This document shows positions 8,443-17,216 of a DNA stretch of 37,756 nt, piece after piece. The number at the start of each line of letters is the position of its first letter. Position 1 is the stretch's first letter. This DNA comes from Sulfurospirillum sp. UBA6810 (lineage in GTDB: Bacteria; Campylobacterota; Campylobacteria; Campylobacterales; Sulfurospirillaceae), in contig DKEY01000055.1 of NCBI GenBank assembly GCA_002469305.1, positions 2,091-39,846 on the forward strand, read 5' to 3'. The position numbers and the translations under genes are program-made. The notes under the pieces are model-generated. The model made no database searches and was not told where the DNA came from. It saw only the letters and a list, made by a program, of their open reading frames with translations.

Positions 8443-9002
8443 TGGATATGATTCAAAAAGAGTTGAATGCTCACAAAGAAGTGATAGAAAAAACGATAGA
8501 AAATTTAAAAAGCCACATATATACAGCTTGTGTGATTGCTAGTGAAACGATAAACAATGGTGGTAAAATTTTACTGTGTGGCAATGGTGGCAGTGCTGCA
8601 GATGCACAACACATAGCAGCAGAGCTTAGCGGTAGATATAAAACTGAGCGAAGAGGGCTTCCTGGGATTGCATTAACCACAGATACGTCAGTATTGACTG
8701 CTGTTGGTAATGACTATGGGTTTGATAGGATATTTGAGAGACAAGTGGAGGCATTAGCGAGAGAGGGAGACTTAATCATAGGTATCTCAACAAGTGGGAA
8801 TAGCAAAAATGTGCTTCGAGCGTTATCTTTGGGACGCAACATGGGATGCAAAACGATAGGTCTTAGTGGACATGATGGTGGTGCTATGAATGAATTTTGT
8901 GATATCAATCTTGTAGTGCCAAGTGATGATACTCCAAGAATTCAAGAGATGCATATACTCATAGGGCATATTATTTGTCAAGGGATAGATAATGACTTCT
9001 GA
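8439..9002 (+). CDS. gmhA: Sedoheptulose 7-phosphate isomerase
   Basis: A 187-residue SIS-domain isomerase that starts ADP-heptose synthesis. The motif CGNGGSAADAQHIAAEL covers 47-63; H58, E62, Q169 and H177 match the zinc-site spacing known for GmhA. GISTSGNSKNV is the SIS sugar-phosphate loop. The gene overlaps hldE by 4 bases and the following glycosyltransferase by 11 bases, so it is inside one operon. Confidence 0.95.
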   Translation: MMDMIQKELNAHKEVIEKTIENLKSHIYTACVIASETINNGGKILLCGNGGSAADAQHIAAELSGRYKTERRGLPGIALTTDTSVLTAVGNDYGFDRIFERQVEALAREGDLIIGISTSGNSKNVLRALSLGRNMGCKTIGLSGHDGGAMNEFCDINLVVPSDDTPRIQEMHILIGHIICQGIDNDF

Positions 9003-10014
9003 TAAAAAAGTAAGAGTAAAATTGATACACAGAGGTAGTGCTGCCAATGAGGATAACCCTTTTAAAAATCAAACACCAGGGAGTTTAGGAATATGGGGTA
9101 ATTGTGAATTTACTTTTAACCCTTTATCAGATCAATATGATTGGTTGGTTATTATTGATGATGTGGCTAAGTTAATACCTAATAGAATCGAAAATTTAAA
9201 ATGTCCCAAAGAAAATACCATTTTAGTTACAACAGAGCCAAGCTCGATTACTCGTTATGGTAGAGCTTTTGCAAAACAATTTCATTATCTTATTACAAAT
9301 CAAGAAGCCTCAATATTACCACATCCAAATGCATTGCGTTCGCATACTGGTAATATATGGATGTATGGTGAAGATTACGATACAATGAAACAAATATTAC
9401 CTATGAAAAAGACAAAAAAAATTTCTACCATTTGTTCTAATAAACAGCAAGGGCATACAGGGCATAAACGGCGATTTATTTTTACACAAGTTTTAGAAAA
9501 AGAGATAGCAGAGTTAAGACGCTTTGGTAGAGGTTTTAAGTGGATTGATAAAAAGTCTGAAGCATTGGATGATTATGAATTTCACGTTTGTATAGAAAAT
9601 CATATCGGCAAAAATGTTTGGACAGAAAAATTAGCAGATGCTTTTTTAGGCTATACCGTGCCTATTTATTGTGGTTGTCCAAATATCTATGATTATTTTC
9701 CTAAAGATAGTTTGATACAAATAGATTCCACTGATATAAAGGGTTCTATTAAAAAAATTAAAAAAATTATTACAAATTCAGGAGAATATAATAAACGATT
9801 AGAAGCGGTTAAAGAGGCTAGAAGAAGAGTTTTAGATGAGTATAACTTGTTAGCGATGATCGATAAAATTGTTACAAATGCAAAACATGTAGAATTCCAA
9901 CCAAACAAAAAAATTTATTCTAGGCGTATTATGAGAATTCGATATATTCCCGATTTATTTCGATATTTTGGATTTAGAATTAAAAATTTTTTAAAAAATA
10001 AGCTTGCTTTCTAA
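8992..10014 (+). CDS. GT10-family glycosyltransferase, probable alpha-(1,3)-fucosyltransferase
   Basis: A 340-residue protein with the GT10 donor-site signature: FHVCIENHIGKNVWTEKL near residues 197-214, then LGYTVPIYCGCPNIYDYFP. This corresponds to the FxxENS...TEKL...VPVYxGAPN block of bacterial and animal fucosyltransferases. It has no membrane segment; the C-terminus is strongly basic (RRIMRIRY...FRIKNFLKNK), as in Helicobacter enzymes that bind membranes by a basic tail. It overlaps gmhA and ends overlapping the opposite-strand acyltransferase by 4 bases. GDP-L-fucose could come from manC, manB, gmd and fcl in this same window. The acceptor is unknown. The gene has no TTACATGTAA copy, unlike the heptose genes before it. 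Confidence 0.85.
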   Translation: MTSDKKVRVKLIHRGSAANEDNPFKNQTPGSLGIWGNCEFTFNPLSDQYDWLVIIDDVAKLIPNRIENLKCPKENTILVTTEPSSITRYGRAFAKQFHYLITNQEASILPHPNALRSHTGNIWMYGEDYDTMKQILPMKKTKKISTICSNKQQGHTGHKRRFIFTQVLEKEIAELRRFGRGFKWIDKKSEALDDYEFHVCIENHIGKNVWTEKLADAFLGYTVPIYCGCPNIYDYFPKDSLIQIDSTDIKGSIKKIKKIITNSGEYNKRLEAVKEARRRVLDEYNLLAMIDKIVTNAKHVEFQPNKKIYSRRIMRIRYIPDLFRYFGFRIKNFLKNKLAF

Positions 10015-10640
10015 TTAAATCCAGGATTAATAGGTGTGATATTTGCTTTGATGGTTTGCGCTGGATTACCTCCAACTATTGTAGATGGAGGTACATCTTT
10101 TGTGACAACACTACCTGCTGCGATAATGGCATTATTACCAATATGCACTCCTTTTAAAATTATTACATTATTACCAATCCAGACATTATTTCCAATTATT
10201 ACTTCTCGTGTAGATTTTGACAATGTTCCATCGGCTTGTTGATAGTGGTGAAAATCACTATCCATAATAGTTACATTCCATGAAATAGCACAATAATTGC
10301 CTATGGATATCCTTTGGGCTACTCGGATAGTTGCCCCTGCTGAAATATATGATTGATCGCCGATTTCAAAGATTCCATTCTTATCGATTGATAAGGCACT
10401 TCCAAAACCAATTTGACTATCACCGTTTAGGATAATTTTTGCATTATGCATTAAATTTAAATTAAACCCTGTCCATGCAAAACGAGCAATCATTCCATCT
10501 CCATAACCTAAAGTTAATTTTGATGGTTTGTTTAGATGTACTTCAACTCCTTTTTTTACACGAGCTTTAAGAAGTCCTTTACAATGCAAGGATCGTGTTT
10601 TAAGTCTAAAGTAAAAGTAGAGAAAATTAAGAAATTTCAT
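10011..10640 (-). CDS. Left-handed beta-helix (hexapeptide) acyltransferase
   Basis: A 209-residue protein with the hexapeptide repeats of the O-acetyltransferase family, clearest in IGNNVWIGNNVIILKGV and IGNNAIIAAGSVVTKDV near residues 146-183. MDSDFHHY supplies the usual catalytic-site histidines. It ends VVGGNPAQTIKANI, a common tail of WbbJ/VatD-like enzymes. It probably acetylates a sugar of the surface glycan. A GGAATT site precedes the ATG at 10640, and the gene overlaps waaL by 14 bases. Confidence 0.85.
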   Translation of the reverse strand: MKFLNFLYFYFRLKTRSLHCKGLLKARVKKGVEVHLNKPSKLTLGYGDGMIARFAWTGFNLNLMHNAKIILNGDSQIGFGSALSIDKNGIFEIGDQSYISAGATIRVAQRISIGNYCAISWNVTIMDSDFHHYQQADGTLSKSTREVIIGNNVWIGNNVIILKGVHIGNNAIIAAGSVVTKDVPPSTIVGGNPAQTIKANITPINPGFN

Positions 10641-11835
10641 TTGGTAATTCCTTTACACCTTTTGTTTCACTATAAATGAAAAATGCAAAAAGTGATAAAG
10701 TAGAAAGCATAGGTATACTTTTAATGATACTATGATCAAACTGTGTAATAGTTAAGAAGGACAGAAAAAATGATATATAAATTGAATTCTTTATTTGAAG
10801 AATTTTTTGAAAAATTACATATAATAGAAAAGTGAAAGTAATCAAACCAAAAAGTCCTAAAAAAAGAGTGATTTCTAAAAAACTGTTATGTACACTAAAA
10901 ATTTTTTGTGATGCAATTTTTGCATAAGTCATGAGTCCATAGCCAAAAAAAGGACGTTCTTTGATTAAATGAAGGCTATCTAACCATACAGTATCCCTAT
11001 TGCTAGAATTAAGGTGAATCAATTGTAATAATCTCGTATAAAGTGTATCAAAGTAATAAAAAGAGAATACAATGAAAAAGATGCACATTAGCGATATGAT
11101 GAAATCTTTGTAAGATAAAGATTTATATTCTAAGCTAAAAAAAAGTATTGAAAAAACATTAAAGAAGATCCATGCTGATCGTGAATAACTAAATAGCAAA
11201 CCAAATATAAATAAAATAGTTGAAAAGTACAGTAAACCTTTTTTATAATTTGAAAAGTTGTTATATTCTTTTTTTATAAGAAATACTATTGCCAAAGAAG
11301 CTCCAATAGCCATAAAAAGACCAAAAGTATTTCGATTAAAAGTTGCTCCAGATAAGCCATATGCATATAGTGAACCTACTTTATGCCGTATAAAATCGTA
11401 CTGGTATATTGCTTGGAATATACCATCAACTGCTTGTAGTAATAGTGAACTAAATACTGCTAAGATGATAAAATGCTTTGAAATTACAGCCTTTTTGTAG
11501 AAAAACAATAGAATTAGAAAAAAAAGAAAATATCTAAATATATAGTGAAAAATAATTCTCCATGAATCATATGTAGAGTACGGACTTAGTATATTTGAAA
11601 GAGTCATACAGCTAATAACTAAGACAAAAGCCACAATGACTTTTTTATTAGCCTTAATAATGGTTATAAAAGTAGAAAATTGCTTATTTTTGAAAATATA
11701 AATTCCAAATAATAATACGAGGATTCCAAAGCTAATAGGATAAATTGATGTTTTCATAGGGATAAAAAGAATAAAAATAAATAAAAAAAAGCGAATAGCT
11801 TTTTCTAGCATCTGTTTAGTATCCATAAAGATCAT
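10627..11835 (-). CDS. O-antigen ligase / polymerase family membrane protein (WaaL-like)
   Basis: A 402-residue polytopic membrane protein, about 10-12 helices, with the Wzy_C/WaaL region: SYSRSAWIFF near residue 215 and a periplasmic loop containing RPFFGYG and then SVHNSFLEI near residue 320. These loops carry the Arg and His residues expected of O-antigen ligases. It would join undecaprenyl-linked O-chain to lipid A-core in the periplasm. Ligase and polymerase (Wzy) are hard to separate by sequence. The start overlaps the upstream glycosyltransferase stop (ATGA). Confidence 0.8.
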   Translation of the reverse strand: MIFMDTKQMLEKAIRFFLFIFILFIPMKTSIYPISFGILVLLFGIYIFKNKQFSTFITIIKANKKVIVAFVLVISCMTLSNILSPYSTYDSWRIIFHYIFRYFLFFLILLFFYKKAVISKHFIILAVFSSLLLQAVDGIFQAIYQYDFIRHKVGSLYAYGLSGATFNRNTFGLFMAIGASLAIVFLIKKEYNNFSNYKKGLLYFSTILFIFGLLFSYSRSAWIFFNVFSILFFSLEYKSLSYKDFIISLMCIFFIVFSFYYFDTLYTRLLQLIHLNSSNRDTVWLDSLHLIKERPFFGYGLMTYAKIASQKIFSVHNSFLEITLFLGLFGLITFTFLLYVIFQKILQIKNSIYISFFLSFLTITQFDHSIIKSIPMLSTLSLFAFFIYSETKGVKELPNEIS

Positions 11836-12905
11836 AAGTTCAATTCTCCAAAAATTTTTTCATATGCTTGTTTTGCCGTATATTTATGCAAGGCTTTTGT
11901 ATAACCTTGCAGTGCAATTGCTTCTCTTTGATCGGGATGATTAAGATAGTATTTGATTTTTTCCAATAATTCTTCTTTTGTACGATATGCTTCTATATCT
12001 TCTCCTATCGTGAAATATCCATTGAGTTCATCATGGTAACCTGTAATATAAAAACTACCGGTTAACGGTACTTCAAAATCACGTCCTTTTAAAATACTAA
12101 TATCATCATTTTTACCAACGGTCGAAAATCCTAAGACAATTTTGGATTGATTGAAGATTTCAATCATCTCTTTATCACTAGCAAAGCCTTCATCCCATCC
12201 TGATCCTTTTGTAAAAACATTGATCCCCGCTTGTTTTAAGAAGGATATATATGTACTGCGAATACCATAATTTGCACCGATAAAGCTAACATCGTATTTT
12301 TTTTCAAGATGTAAATCACGATAAATCTTCTCATTGCCAGCATAGTCTTTGTAGAGTGGTTTTGCCCCTTCTACCAAATACTTAACTAGAGCACTTTTTG
12401 AAGTCGTGAGTGAAAGATCAAAAAAGGGGCAAATATCTTTTACTCCTTTGTAAATACCATCTTTTCCCTTTTTGCTTTTAAATTTTCGTTCATCATCTAA
12501 ACTCTCATTGATCATAGGAATACCGAGTTGTTTGATTTCCTTTAAAATGGTAGGTGTTGTACTAAAGCCTGAAAGATAGCAGACAATAACATCAATGTAT
12601 TCTTTAGCAGTTATATTTTTGACAAATGAAAGCATCTCTTGATTGCGGTTAGCTTTTGTTTTATACCAATTTTTTCGATCCATTTGAGGGTCTAGTTCAA
12701 ATTTGTAAACATTGCCAATCTCTTTGAGCGGTTCCAACGTGTTATTGATACTGAATGGTCCGTCAAAATGTGTTAAGTAGATAATATTAAGGTTTTTCCC
12801 AGAAAATTTATTTTCCTTGATTCTATAGTCGTCGAGGCTAATAGGGGCATTCCATCGTTGAGCATAGAACCAGTTTTCAAGTTGATAACGTATTTTTTTA
12901 AGCAT
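11832..12905 (-). CDS. CgeB-like glycosyltransferase (Glyco_trans_1_2 family)
   Basis: A glycosyltransferase of about 357 residues with the GT-B nucleotide-sugar half at the C-terminus: YDVSFIGANYG, KGSGWDEGF, the acidic GRDFEVPLTGSFYITGY and the closing helix ALHKYTAKQAYEKIFG. The frame extends to a GTG at 12932, but that start has no ribosome-binding site; the ATG at 12905 gives MLKKIRYQL and overlaps the upstream gene by 8 bases. It resembles its neighbour at 12898-13911 in its C-terminal half, suggesting ancient duplication. Donor and acceptor are unknown. Confidence 0.75.
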   Translation of the reverse strand: MLKKIRYQLENWFYAQRWNAPISLDDYRIKENKFSGKNLNIIYLTHFDGPFSINNTLEPLKEIGNVYKFELDPQMDRKNWYKTKANRNQEMLSFVKNITAKEYIDVIVCYLSGFSTTPTILKEIKQLGIPMINESLDDERKFKSKKGKDGIYKGVKDICPFFDLSLTTSKSALVKYLVEGAKPLYKDYAGNEKIYRDLHLEKKYDVSFIGANYGIRSTYISFLKQAGINVFTKGSGWDEGFASDKEMIEIFNQSKIVLGFSTVGKNDDISILKGRDFEVPLTGSFYITGYHDELNGYFTIGEDIEAYRTKEELLEKIKYYLNHPDQREAIALQGYTKALHKYTAKQAYEKIFGELNL

Positions 12906-13911
12906 GTTCTTCAATCCATTCGTAAGATTCACTGAAAGGTAAAGTATAAATTGCTTCTAACATAAATTGTGCTGTTCGTATTTCATTGTAAGATGCATGG
13001 GCTTTATGGAATCCTCTCATAGCAATTTGTTTTCTCTCATTGTCATGAGTAAGATAATATTTTAATTTAGTTTCAAAGTCTTCTCTTGAGTCAAAGTAAA
13101 CGATTTCATTTTTTCCAAATAGTCGTGTAAAGTATGGTATCTTTGGGCACATAACCATTACTCCAGAAGCAGTCAATTGAATAATTCGATCTGATGAATA
13201 TAATTCAATATCGTTAAAACGACTAAAATTAAGTGCAATTTTTGTTTTTTGTAGAGTATCGTAATAATGATATCCTAATAAAAGATTAGCTTTTGTTTGC
13301 CCAAACATACCAAGTTTGATTTTTTTTAGTGATTTAATAAATTCAAGAAAATCTTTTCTTCGCTCATCCTCACGACCAATATACAATAAATCATACTCAT
13401 ATGTTTGATTTTCAAAAGATGGCGCTTCAATAGAGTCATCACATATATTTGGAAAAAAATGGAGTGTTGCATAAGTATTTTTACCAAATATTTGCTTTAG
13501 ATAAGTTGTACCTGTTGTCGCAAAAAAGGTATCGATTACAGATAATCTTTCGGGGATATGATCGATTTTTTCAAAAGGATCTACCCACCACATAGCAATC
13601 TTTAAATGAGGGTAAGCTTTTTTCGCTTTTTTTAATGTTTCAATTGTAATAAGTTCGCTATGGCCTAATAACAAAAGATCAGGTCGAATATTCGCAAGTG
13701 TTTGCAGCAATGCTTCATTGGCTTTTTTCAATCCAAATTTTTTACTTTTAAAAAAAGTTGCATTTTTTGCGACTTCTCGGTAACTGAAATCATAAACAAA
13801 ATGACCATTGCGAATCAATCCGTTTGAAAGTTTACGATCGATTGCATAATATACGGCACCATATTTGGATTCGCTAAAATTGGCGCAATGGACAATTCTT
13901 AAGGGCTTCAT
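12898..13911 (-). CDS. CgeB-like glycosyltransferase (Glyco_trans_1_2 family)
   Basis: A 337-residue protein with a DUF-type N-terminal GT-B half (LRIVHCANFSESKYGAVYY) and a C-terminal half containing YDLLYIGREDERR, LGYHYYDTL, SDRIIQLTASGVMVMCPK and the final helix RGFHKAHASYNE. This order matches the family of the next gene. No membrane segment is seen. It overlaps the heptosyltransferase stop by 4 bases (ATGA). The sugar transferred cannot be told from sequence. Confidence 0.75.
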   Translation of the reverse strand: MKPLRIVHCANFSESKYGAVYYAIDRKLSNGLIRNGHFVYDFSYREVAKNATFFKSKKFGLKKANEALLQTLANIRPDLLLLGHSELITIETLKKAKKAYPHLKIAMWWVDPFEKIDHIPERLSVIDTFFATTGTTYLKQIFGKNTYATLHFFPNICDDSIEAPSFENQTYEYDLLYIGREDERRKDFLEFIKSLKKIKLGMFGQTKANLLLGYHYYDTLQKTKIALNFSRFNDIELYSSDRIIQLTASGVMVMCPKIPYFTRLFGKNEIVYFDSREDFETKLKYYLTHDNERKQIAMRGFHKAHASYNEIRTAQFMLEAIYTLPFSESYEWIEEHA

Positions 13912-14873
13912 AAAGTTCCTTTAATATGATCTAATACCATGGTACTTACTTCATTAACATGAATTGATCGCATACATTCTAATTTTGTTGGGCAAGTTCC
14001 TTTATAACAAGGATGACATGCAATATCCGAAGAGGGCTTGATATAAAGATGCGTGCCTCTATATGATCCAAATTTAGGTGAATGCTGAATATCTGTCGGA
14101 CCAAATATGGTCAAGGTATCCGTTCCAACAGCTGCTGCAATATGGGTAGGACCACTGTCATTTCCAATGTAAAGGACAACTGTGGCAAGAAGTGTTTTTA
14201 GTTGTCCCAGTGACGTTTTTCCTGCTTGATTTTGTATTGAAGGAAATTTTTGACTGAGGTATGTCGCATCGGCTTCTTCGAGCTTTGAGCCTACAAGGAC
14301 TACAGTGCAATCATGCGCTAACAAACGCTCAATCAGTTGTTCATAGTTTTTTAAACCCCATTGCTTACTTCCCCATCTAGGACTACTACCGGTTGAAATT
14401 GCAATAGATTTTGGTTGTACTTCTTCTTTTGTACTAGGAAACTGAATTAAAGTGTTAAGAGGATTATTAAAATATTCCTTTAATACTTTTGTGTTGCAAT
14501 GAGTAAGAGAAAGCATTTCATAAGCATTTTTAGAATGTGTTTTTATCTTGAATATTTTTTGAAAAAGATTAAATGATTTATTAATTGTTTTCTGTTTATG
14601 AACAAATAAATTAAGATAGTGAGAAGGTTTGCTACATTGTAAATTGATCACAAGATCATAATGTTTCATGCGTATTTGCTTCAATGTTTCTAGAAAATTT
14701 TTATGAATAATAAATTCATCAAAGTATGGTGTATCTTCGTACAGGCCTTTTCCAATGGATGAGGTTAAAAATGTGATATGTGCATTGGAAAAAAAATGGC
14801 GAAATGCTCTAAAAGTAGGCTCTAATGTAACAAGATCACCAAGAGCACTAAAACGGATTATAAGAATGTTCAT
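13908..14873 (-). CDS. ADP-heptose:LPS heptosyltransferase-type GT9 enzyme
   Basis: A 321-residue GT9 glycosyltransferase. The N-terminus MNILIIRFSALGDLV is the family signature, and the donor site YIGNDSGPTHIAAAVGT with LTIFGPTD follows near residues 235-260. It would add heptose to the LPS core using the ADP-heptose made by the 5.5-9.0 kb genes. A cysteine group near the C-terminus (CHPCYKGTC) is common in GT9 proteins. WaaC, WaaF and WaaQ types cannot be separated here. It overlaps wecB and the next gene by 4 bases each. Confidence 0.88.
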   Translation of the reverse strand: MNILIIRFSALGDLVTLEPTFRAFRHFFSNAHITFLTSSIGKGLYEDTPYFDEFIIHKNFLETLKQIRMKHYDLVINLQCSKPSHYLNLFVHKQKTINKSFNLFQKIFKIKTHSKNAYEMLSLTHCNTKVLKEYFNNPLNTLIQFPSTKEEVQPKSIAISTGSSPRWGSKQWGLKNYEQLIERLLAHDCTVVLVGSKLEEADATYLSQKFPSIQNQAGKTSLGQLKTLLATVVLYIGNDSGPTHIAAAVGTDTLTIFGPTDIQHSPKFGSYRGTHLYIKPSSDIACHPCYKGTCPTKLECMRSIHVNEVSTMVLDHIKGTL

Positions 14874-16003
14874 GATTTAAAAAACTCCACAATTTTTTCA
14901 CAAGCTTTACCATCCCCATAAGGGTTGTGTGCTTTGCTCATTTTTTCATATGCTTCTTTATCATCTAAGAGTTTTTGAGCCTCTTTTATGATGAGCACTT
15001 TATCTGTTCCTACAAGTTTTACAGTCCCAGAGATAACAGCTTCTGGGCGTTCAGTAGTTTCTCTCATGACAAGCACAGGTTTTCCAAGGCTTGGTGCTTC
15101 TTCTTGTATGCCACCACTATCTGTTAAGATGATGTAAGATTTATGCATCAGATAGATAAATGGCTCATACTCTAAAGGCTCTATAAGATGGATATTTGGG
15201 ATAGACGAGAGGATTTTATTGACTGGTTCTCTTACATTTGGATTTAAATGCATTGGATAGATGATATCAACATCAAGATTTGCTAGGGCTAAGTTTTTGA
15301 GTGCTTCACAGATATTGATAAACCCCTCACCAAAATTTTCTCTTCTATGTCCTGTGACTAAGATGATTTTACGATTTTCTGCAAAAGAGACACCACTTTT
15401 TTGCAGAGTGTTAATAATCTCATTTTCCAAACTCGCATTTTGTTTGATTTTATTCAAAATTAAAAAGAGTGCATCTATGACAGTATTGCCTGTTATGATG
15501 ATATCTTTTGCATCAATGTTTTCTTTCAAAAGATTTTGTGCCGAAGAGTCAGTTGGAGCAAAGTGGTACTTGGTTAAACAAGTTGTTAGTTGTCTATTGG
15601 CTTCTTCTGGCCATGGAGAGTAGATATTATTTGTTCTAAGACCTGCTTCTATATGGGCAACATCTATTTTTTGGTAAAAGGCAGCAAGAGAGGCACTAAA
15701 GGTTGTGCTTGTATCTCCATGAACAAAAACAGTATCAGGTTTAAAATCTTCTAAAACACTCTTCATCTTTAAAAGTATATTTGAAGTTATGTCGTATAAG
15801 TCTTGGTTTTGTTTCATGATATTTAAGTCATAATCTGGTTTTATATCAAAGAGTTCAAGAACTTGGTCAAGCATCTGCCTGTGCTGTGCGGTAACACAGA
15901 CTCTTGTTTCAAAAGCATCGGTGTGTTTTTGAAACTCTTTAACCAAAGGAGCCATTTTTATAGCTTCAGGTCGTGTTCCAAATACAATGAGGATTTTTTT
16001 CAT
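14870..16003 (-). CDS. wecB: UDP-N-acetylglucosamine 2-epimerase (non-hydrolysing)
   Basis: A 377-residue enzyme interconverting UDP-GlcNAc and UDP-ManNAc. The N-terminus ILIVFGTRPEAIKMAPL, the catalytic region FVHGDTSTTFSASLAAF and HIEAGLRT, and the C-terminal site ILTDSGGIQEEAPSLGKP are all present. Length is typical. An AAGGAG site lies upstream, after a hairpin that includes part of it. The usual partner UDP-ManNAc dehydrogenase is absent from the window, although the TviB-like dehydrogenase at 29063 is related. Confidence 0.95.
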   Translation of the reverse strand: MKKILIVFGTRPEAIKMAPLVKEFQKHTDAFETRVCVTAQHRQMLDQVLELFDIKPDYDLNIMKQNQDLYDITSNILLKMKSVLEDFKPDTVFVHGDTSTTFSASLAAFYQKIDVAHIEAGLRTNNIYSPWPEEANRQLTTCLTKYHFAPTDSSAQNLLKENIDAKDIIITGNTVIDALFLILNKIKQNASLENEIINTLQKSGVSFAENRKIILVTGHRRENFGEGFINICEALKNLALANLDVDIIYPMHLNPNVREPVNKILSSIPNIHLIEPLEYEPFIYLMHKSYIILTDSGGIQEEAPSLGKPVLVMRETTERPEAVISGTVKLVGTDKVLIIKEAQKLLDDKEAYEKMSKAHNPYGDGKACEKIVEFFKS

Positions 16004-16126
16004 CTACAAATCTCCTTTTCACTGAGTAAAGCCCAGTGAAAATTCCTCTCACTAAAGCTATGCTTTTGGCAAGAGAAATGCTCAGAATTTTTATTTTTAT
16101 TGATTGTGTCATAGTATGAGCATTTC
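16004..16126 (-). promoter_or_regulatory. wecB leader with stacked inverted repeats
   Basis: Between two co-oriented genes lie three inverted repeats. TTTTCACTG (16016-16024) pairs with CAGTGAAAA (16034-16042) and abuts the wecB ribosome-binding site. A short AAAGC/GCTTT stem lies near 16054-16067. GAAATGCTCA (16075-16084) pairs with TGAGCATTTC (16117-16126) across a 32-base loop just after the upstream glycosyltransferase stop. It is the only real gap in an otherwise overlapping gene row, so it may hold a terminator plus a new promoter. No strong -10 box is obvious. Confidence 0.5.
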
Positions 16127-17216
16127 ATAATACTTTTTTATACTCACTTATTGTTTTTTTTGCTATCTCATTCCAGTCAAAATGTTCTTGTACCATTTTG
16201 GAAGCATTTTGTCCAAGTTGTTTATAATCGCAAGATAAAAGTAAATCAATCTTTTGTGCCAAATCTTTTGGGTTTTCAGGCTCGCATAAAAATCCTGTGA
16301 TATTGTCTTTGACAAGTTCTGGTATGCCCCCAACTTTTGTTCCAACTATCGGTAAAGATGCCGCCATCGCTTCAAGACCACTGATGCTGGTTGCTTCCAT
16401 CAAAGAAGGCAAGATAGATATATCGCAGGCACTATAGTAACGTATGATTTCATCATGTTTCATTGCACCCAACATAAAATATCGCCCCTCAAAATTCTCT
16501 TCTAAAAGGGCTTTGATATCATCATACTCTTCACCATGACCGATAAAGAGAAGTTTTAAATGCTTGTTTGTTATATATTTTGTAGCCTCTGCTAAGTACT
16601 TGACTCCATTTTTCCAAACCATTCTTCTCGTTAAGATAGCTAAAATATCATCATCTTCAAGCCCTAACTCAGCTCTAATTTTTTTTCTCTCAGTCTCATT
16701 GCGCTCAAACTTTTTGCTTATCACTCCATTGGGGATATAGGTTTTGATGGCATTTATCTCAAAAGGGACATCTAAGAGTTCTTCACTTGGAGCTAAAAAA
16801 AGCTGAGGTTTGTTAAAAAGTCTTTTAAGCATAGGGATACGATAGCCACCTTTTTTTATCCTTTTAAGATAGCCAGAGGTATGGTTTGTATAAACAAGAG
16901 GAACATCTTTGATACTATAAAACTCCAGTGGTCTCATCCCATGTATATGAATCAAATCAGGAGCTATACTTTTTAAGTGTTTTTTGATAAATCTGTTGAT
17001 TACAAAGCCGTAGCTTGCACCAAAAAGTTTGAGATTGACTCTGTATGTATCTATGCCATCAATCACTTCAAAGTTTTCTCTACCTTTGAGTGCTCTTGTT
17101 ATGACAGTGACTTTACAACCATGATATTTAAGTGCCTGTGAGAGTTCATAGACATGTGCTGTGATACCTCCAACAGTAGGGATAAAATCTAAAGAGACCA
17201 TGAGTATATGAATCAT
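16125..17216 (-). CDS. GT4-family glycosyltransferase
   Basis: A 363-residue GT-B retaining glycosyltransferase. The N-terminal half begins with ILMVSLDFIPTVGGITAHVYELSQAL, shown here only in family terms as the acceptor-binding glycine loop. The C-terminal half has LTRRMVWKNGVKYLAEA, LLFIGHGEEYDDI and the donor motif SLMEATSISGLEAMAAS with the EX7E glutamates. It overlaps the upstream gene by 4 bases. The sugar specificity is unknown; the context is LPS or capsule assembly in the cytoplasm. Confidence 0.87.
   Translation of the reverse strand: MIHILMVSLDFIPTVGGITAHVYELSQALKYHGCKVTVITRALKGRENFEVIDGIDTYRVNLKLFGASYGFVINRFIKKHLKSIAPDLIHIHGMRPLEFYSIKDVPLVYTNHTSGYLKRIKKGGYRIPMLKRLFNKPQLFLAPSEELLDVPFEINAIKTYIPNGVISKKFERNETERKKIRAELGLEDDDILAILTRRMVWKNGVKYLAEATKYITNKHLKLLFIGHGEEYDDIKALLEENFEGRYFMLGAMKHDEIIRYYSACDISILPSLMEATSISGLEAMAASLPIVGTKVGGIPELVKDNITGFLCEPENPKDLAQKIDLLLSCDYKQLGQNASKMVQEHFDWNEIAKKTISEYKKVL

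Noticed and set aside
12906..12932. GTG start at 12932 for the second CgeB-like gene
   Set aside because: No ribosome-binding site and a larger overlap with the upstream gene; the ATG at 12905 fits better.
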